64,000 nt of DNA from Corallium rubrum. Lineage: Eukaryota > Cnidaria > Anthozoa > Scleralcyonacea > Coralliidae. Below the pieces are notes generated by a model. It searched no databases, was not told where the DNA came from, and saw only the letters and a program-made list of their open reading frames with translations. A program made the translations under genes and the position numbers. Positions 62,864 through 64,000 of the stretch are shown here, one piece after another; positions within the stretch are counted from its first letter, which is position 1; the number at the start of each line of letters is the position of its first letter. The stretch covers positions 63,888,904 to 63,952,903 of the forward strand of contig OZ035997.1 of the NCBI GenBank assembly GCA_964035015.1, read 5' to 3'.

Positions 62864-63607
62864 ATGACCGGGACAAAGTTCGGTGCTCGGCTGATCGCCC
62901 TCGACAGAAACATCGGTGTGGGAAAGACAACGTTTGTGAAACCATTCGCTAGGAGAAATGGTTACCGTCTCATCGAAGAGCCAGTTGAAGACAATCCATA
63001 CCTCGAAAGGTTTTACGCTGACCCCGGGAGATGGACGTATGAGATGGAGACCTGGTTCCTCGGTGAGAGAATCGACGCTTACCTGAAGGCTCTGGAGTTA
63101 ATCAACGAGGGGGAGAATGTGATCATAGAGCGAACACATCACAGCTGTCTGACTTTCACTAAGAACTGTTGGCGTAATGAGTGGATAACCAACAAACAGT
63201 TCTCTGAGTATTCCCAGGTCTTCCACTCACTAAAAAATCTACTCCCAACCCCTGATGCCCTACTATTCCTAGAGGCCTCAGTTGACACCTGTCACGGACG
63301 GATGCTCAGGAGAGGTCGGGAATGTGAAGCCGGTGTAACTAAGGATTACCTCAGGTGTATACAAAGGTATATGAAAGAAATGGTTGAGGGTATAGCTCTT
63401 AAGGGGACTAAGGTGATTACCCTCGATTGGGAAGACTTTGGTCCGGATGAGTCGGAGGTAGTCGGTACCCTCAATGGGACCCCTAACGGATTTCACGGTT
63501 GGATGGCCCGTGTGGGTGACCGAGACGTCTACATACCAGAGATAGTCAGAACAGTTAGCCAGGCCCGGCAGGCTCAGGTGAGTCGTACCTTCTGTGATAC
63601 CGTGTGA
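62864..63607 (+). CDS. deoxynucleoside-kinase-like cargo gene of C
   Basis: 247 residues from the ATG at 62864, chosen because it directly follows GGTATA and the P-loop then falls near residue 15. Family-typical order: P-loop RNIGVGKTTF, GYRLIEEPVEDNPYLERFYA (substrate Glu), MVE-type METWFLGERI, IIERTHHS (D/E-R-S/T motif), and a LID-like RMLRRGRECE. These enzymes phosphorylate deoxynucleosides in the salvage pathway. The first P-loop glycine (usually EGNIG) is Arg here, so activity is uncertain. The gene is on the opposite strand to its neighbours and absent from B, indicating gain in C or loss in B. Confidence 0.85.
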   Translation: MTGTKFGARLIALDRNIGVGKTTFVKPFARRNGYRLIEEPVEDNPYLERFYADPGRWTYEMETWFLGERIDAYLKALELINEGENVIIERTHHSCLTFTKNCWRNEWITNKQFSEYSQVFHSLKNLLPTPDALLFLEASVDTCHGRMLRRGRECEAGVTKDYLRCIQRYMKEMVEGIALKGTKVITLDWEDFGPDESEVVGTLNGTPNGFHGWMARVGDRDVYIPEIVRTVSQARQAQVSRTFCDTV

Positions 63608-64000
63608 TCATACTGTCGAAATGTGGGCAGACCTCAGTCACAATGTCGTCGAGTACACGGACGTCGGATAGGAAGATACTCTCATTGTACTGGGCCCCAC
63701 GTAGGAAGCTTCTAATTTGTGTTAGAACCTTGTGATAGTTGATATGAGCGAATTCACAGTTCTCCAGTCTGCCAGGCATCCCCGACTTGGTCATATACCC
63801 CTGAATCAGGACACCAGGACCGGCTATAGTTCCGAGGATCAGTGGGTTAGCTGTAACACCACCGGCTATCCCCCCAATCACAGTCAGTCCAATAGAGACC
63901 GTCTCGAGGATCATCTTCAGTCTCTTCAACCCGGTGTGTTTCCATTTGTAACAGGTCGCTAACCTGTGGTAATACGAATAAAGTCTCTGCAGTTTGTCTA
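63555..64000 (-). CDS. two-transmembrane SLATT-like protein of C, 5' end outside window
   Basis: Orthologue of 44636-45133, open to the window edge: RLYSYYHRLATCYKWKHTGL, VSIGLTVIGGIAGGVTANP, GTIAGPGVLIQGYMTKSG, INYHKVLTQIRSFLRGAQYN, SDVRVLDDIVTEVCP. The last 17 codons overlap the 3' end of the kinase gene on the other strand. Confidence 0.7.
   Translation of the reverse strand, partial: DKLQRLYSYYHRLATCYKWKHTGLKRLKMILETVSIGLTVIGGIAGGVTANPLILGTIAGPGVLIQGYMTKSGMPGRLENCEFAHINYHKVLTQIRSFLRGAQYNESIFLSDVRVLDDIVTEVCPHFDSMITRYHRRYDSPEPAGPG

Larger units (their letters stand above)
54839..64000. mobile_element. Polinton-like element C, left part; same family as B
   Basis: Begins AGTAGTATAGAACATGAGG, then runs M-like gene, polB (minus), zinc-ribbon, coiled-coil, finger-nuclease and small membrane-protein genes in the order of B reversed. 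A deoxynucleoside kinase and a 103-codon gene lie between the orthologues of 45194 and 44636. polB and M are frameshifted. C continues past the window, so integrase, capsid and ATPase are not visible. Confidence 0.88.

Overview
The window looks like anthozoan cnidarian (coral or sea-anemone type) nuclear DNA. It is AT-rich and full of MITE-like and LINE remnants, and it carries one exon-sized fragment resembling the cnidarian skeletal-organic-matrix USOMP5 family. Prokaryotic gene structure is absent except inside the virus-like elements. No complete conventional host gene is visible. The host assignment is an inference from repeat style and protein families, not from a marker gene.

Region 1 (1-30,950) is repeat-rich host DNA: a duplicated 0.55-kb repeat, minisatellites, foldback and MITE-like elements, two decayed LINE copies (one interrupted by another 5'-truncated LINE), and a non-autonomous hAT-type element with perfect 8-bp target duplications. 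Blocks at about 12.2-20.7 kb are repeated at about 23.0-29.8 kb. Each copy carries a nearly identical 77-84-residue secreted cysteine-rich peptide reading frame on the minus strand.

Region 2 (about 30,950-54,250) is an old, broken Polinton/Maverick, here called A. Its plus strand has integrase with chromodomain, a penton-like protein, a basic core-like protein, a major capsid protein and an adenain-like protease. Its minus strand has further Polinton proteins and a zinc-finger/A32-type packaging ATPase. Element A was split by a second element, B (36,529-53,291; 16,763 bp). B has 379-bp terminal inverted repeats beginning AG and ending CT, and a perfect 6-bp target duplication (ATCGTC). It is mostly intact: A32-like ATPase, a divergent capsid protein, a penton-like protein, integrase with chromodomain, 1,176-residue protein-primed-type DNA polymerase B, a zinc-finger/PD-(D/E)XK-like nuclease, a zinc-ribbon protein with TFIIB-like character, and a set of small membrane proteins. 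No adenain-like protease was recognised in B.

Region 3 (54,839-64,000) is the left part of a third element, C, of the same family as B but in the opposite orientation. It carries decayed polB, the zinc-ribbon, coiled-coil and nuclease genes, small membrane proteins, a deoxynucleoside-kinase cargo gene absent from the B locus, and an insertion containing a complete hammerhead-ribozyme fold on the plus strand (56,429-56,501).

The strongest candidates for something undescribed are in the B/C family. Start codons are abutted by a TAGTATA/TATAATG-like motif that resembles the element termini; this coincides with an element-encoded zinc-ribbon, possibly TFIIB-like, protein. The termini are themselves 343-bp foldbacks, so the terminal motif occurs four times per element. 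These points come from reading the sequence; homology searches and structure predictions were not available.
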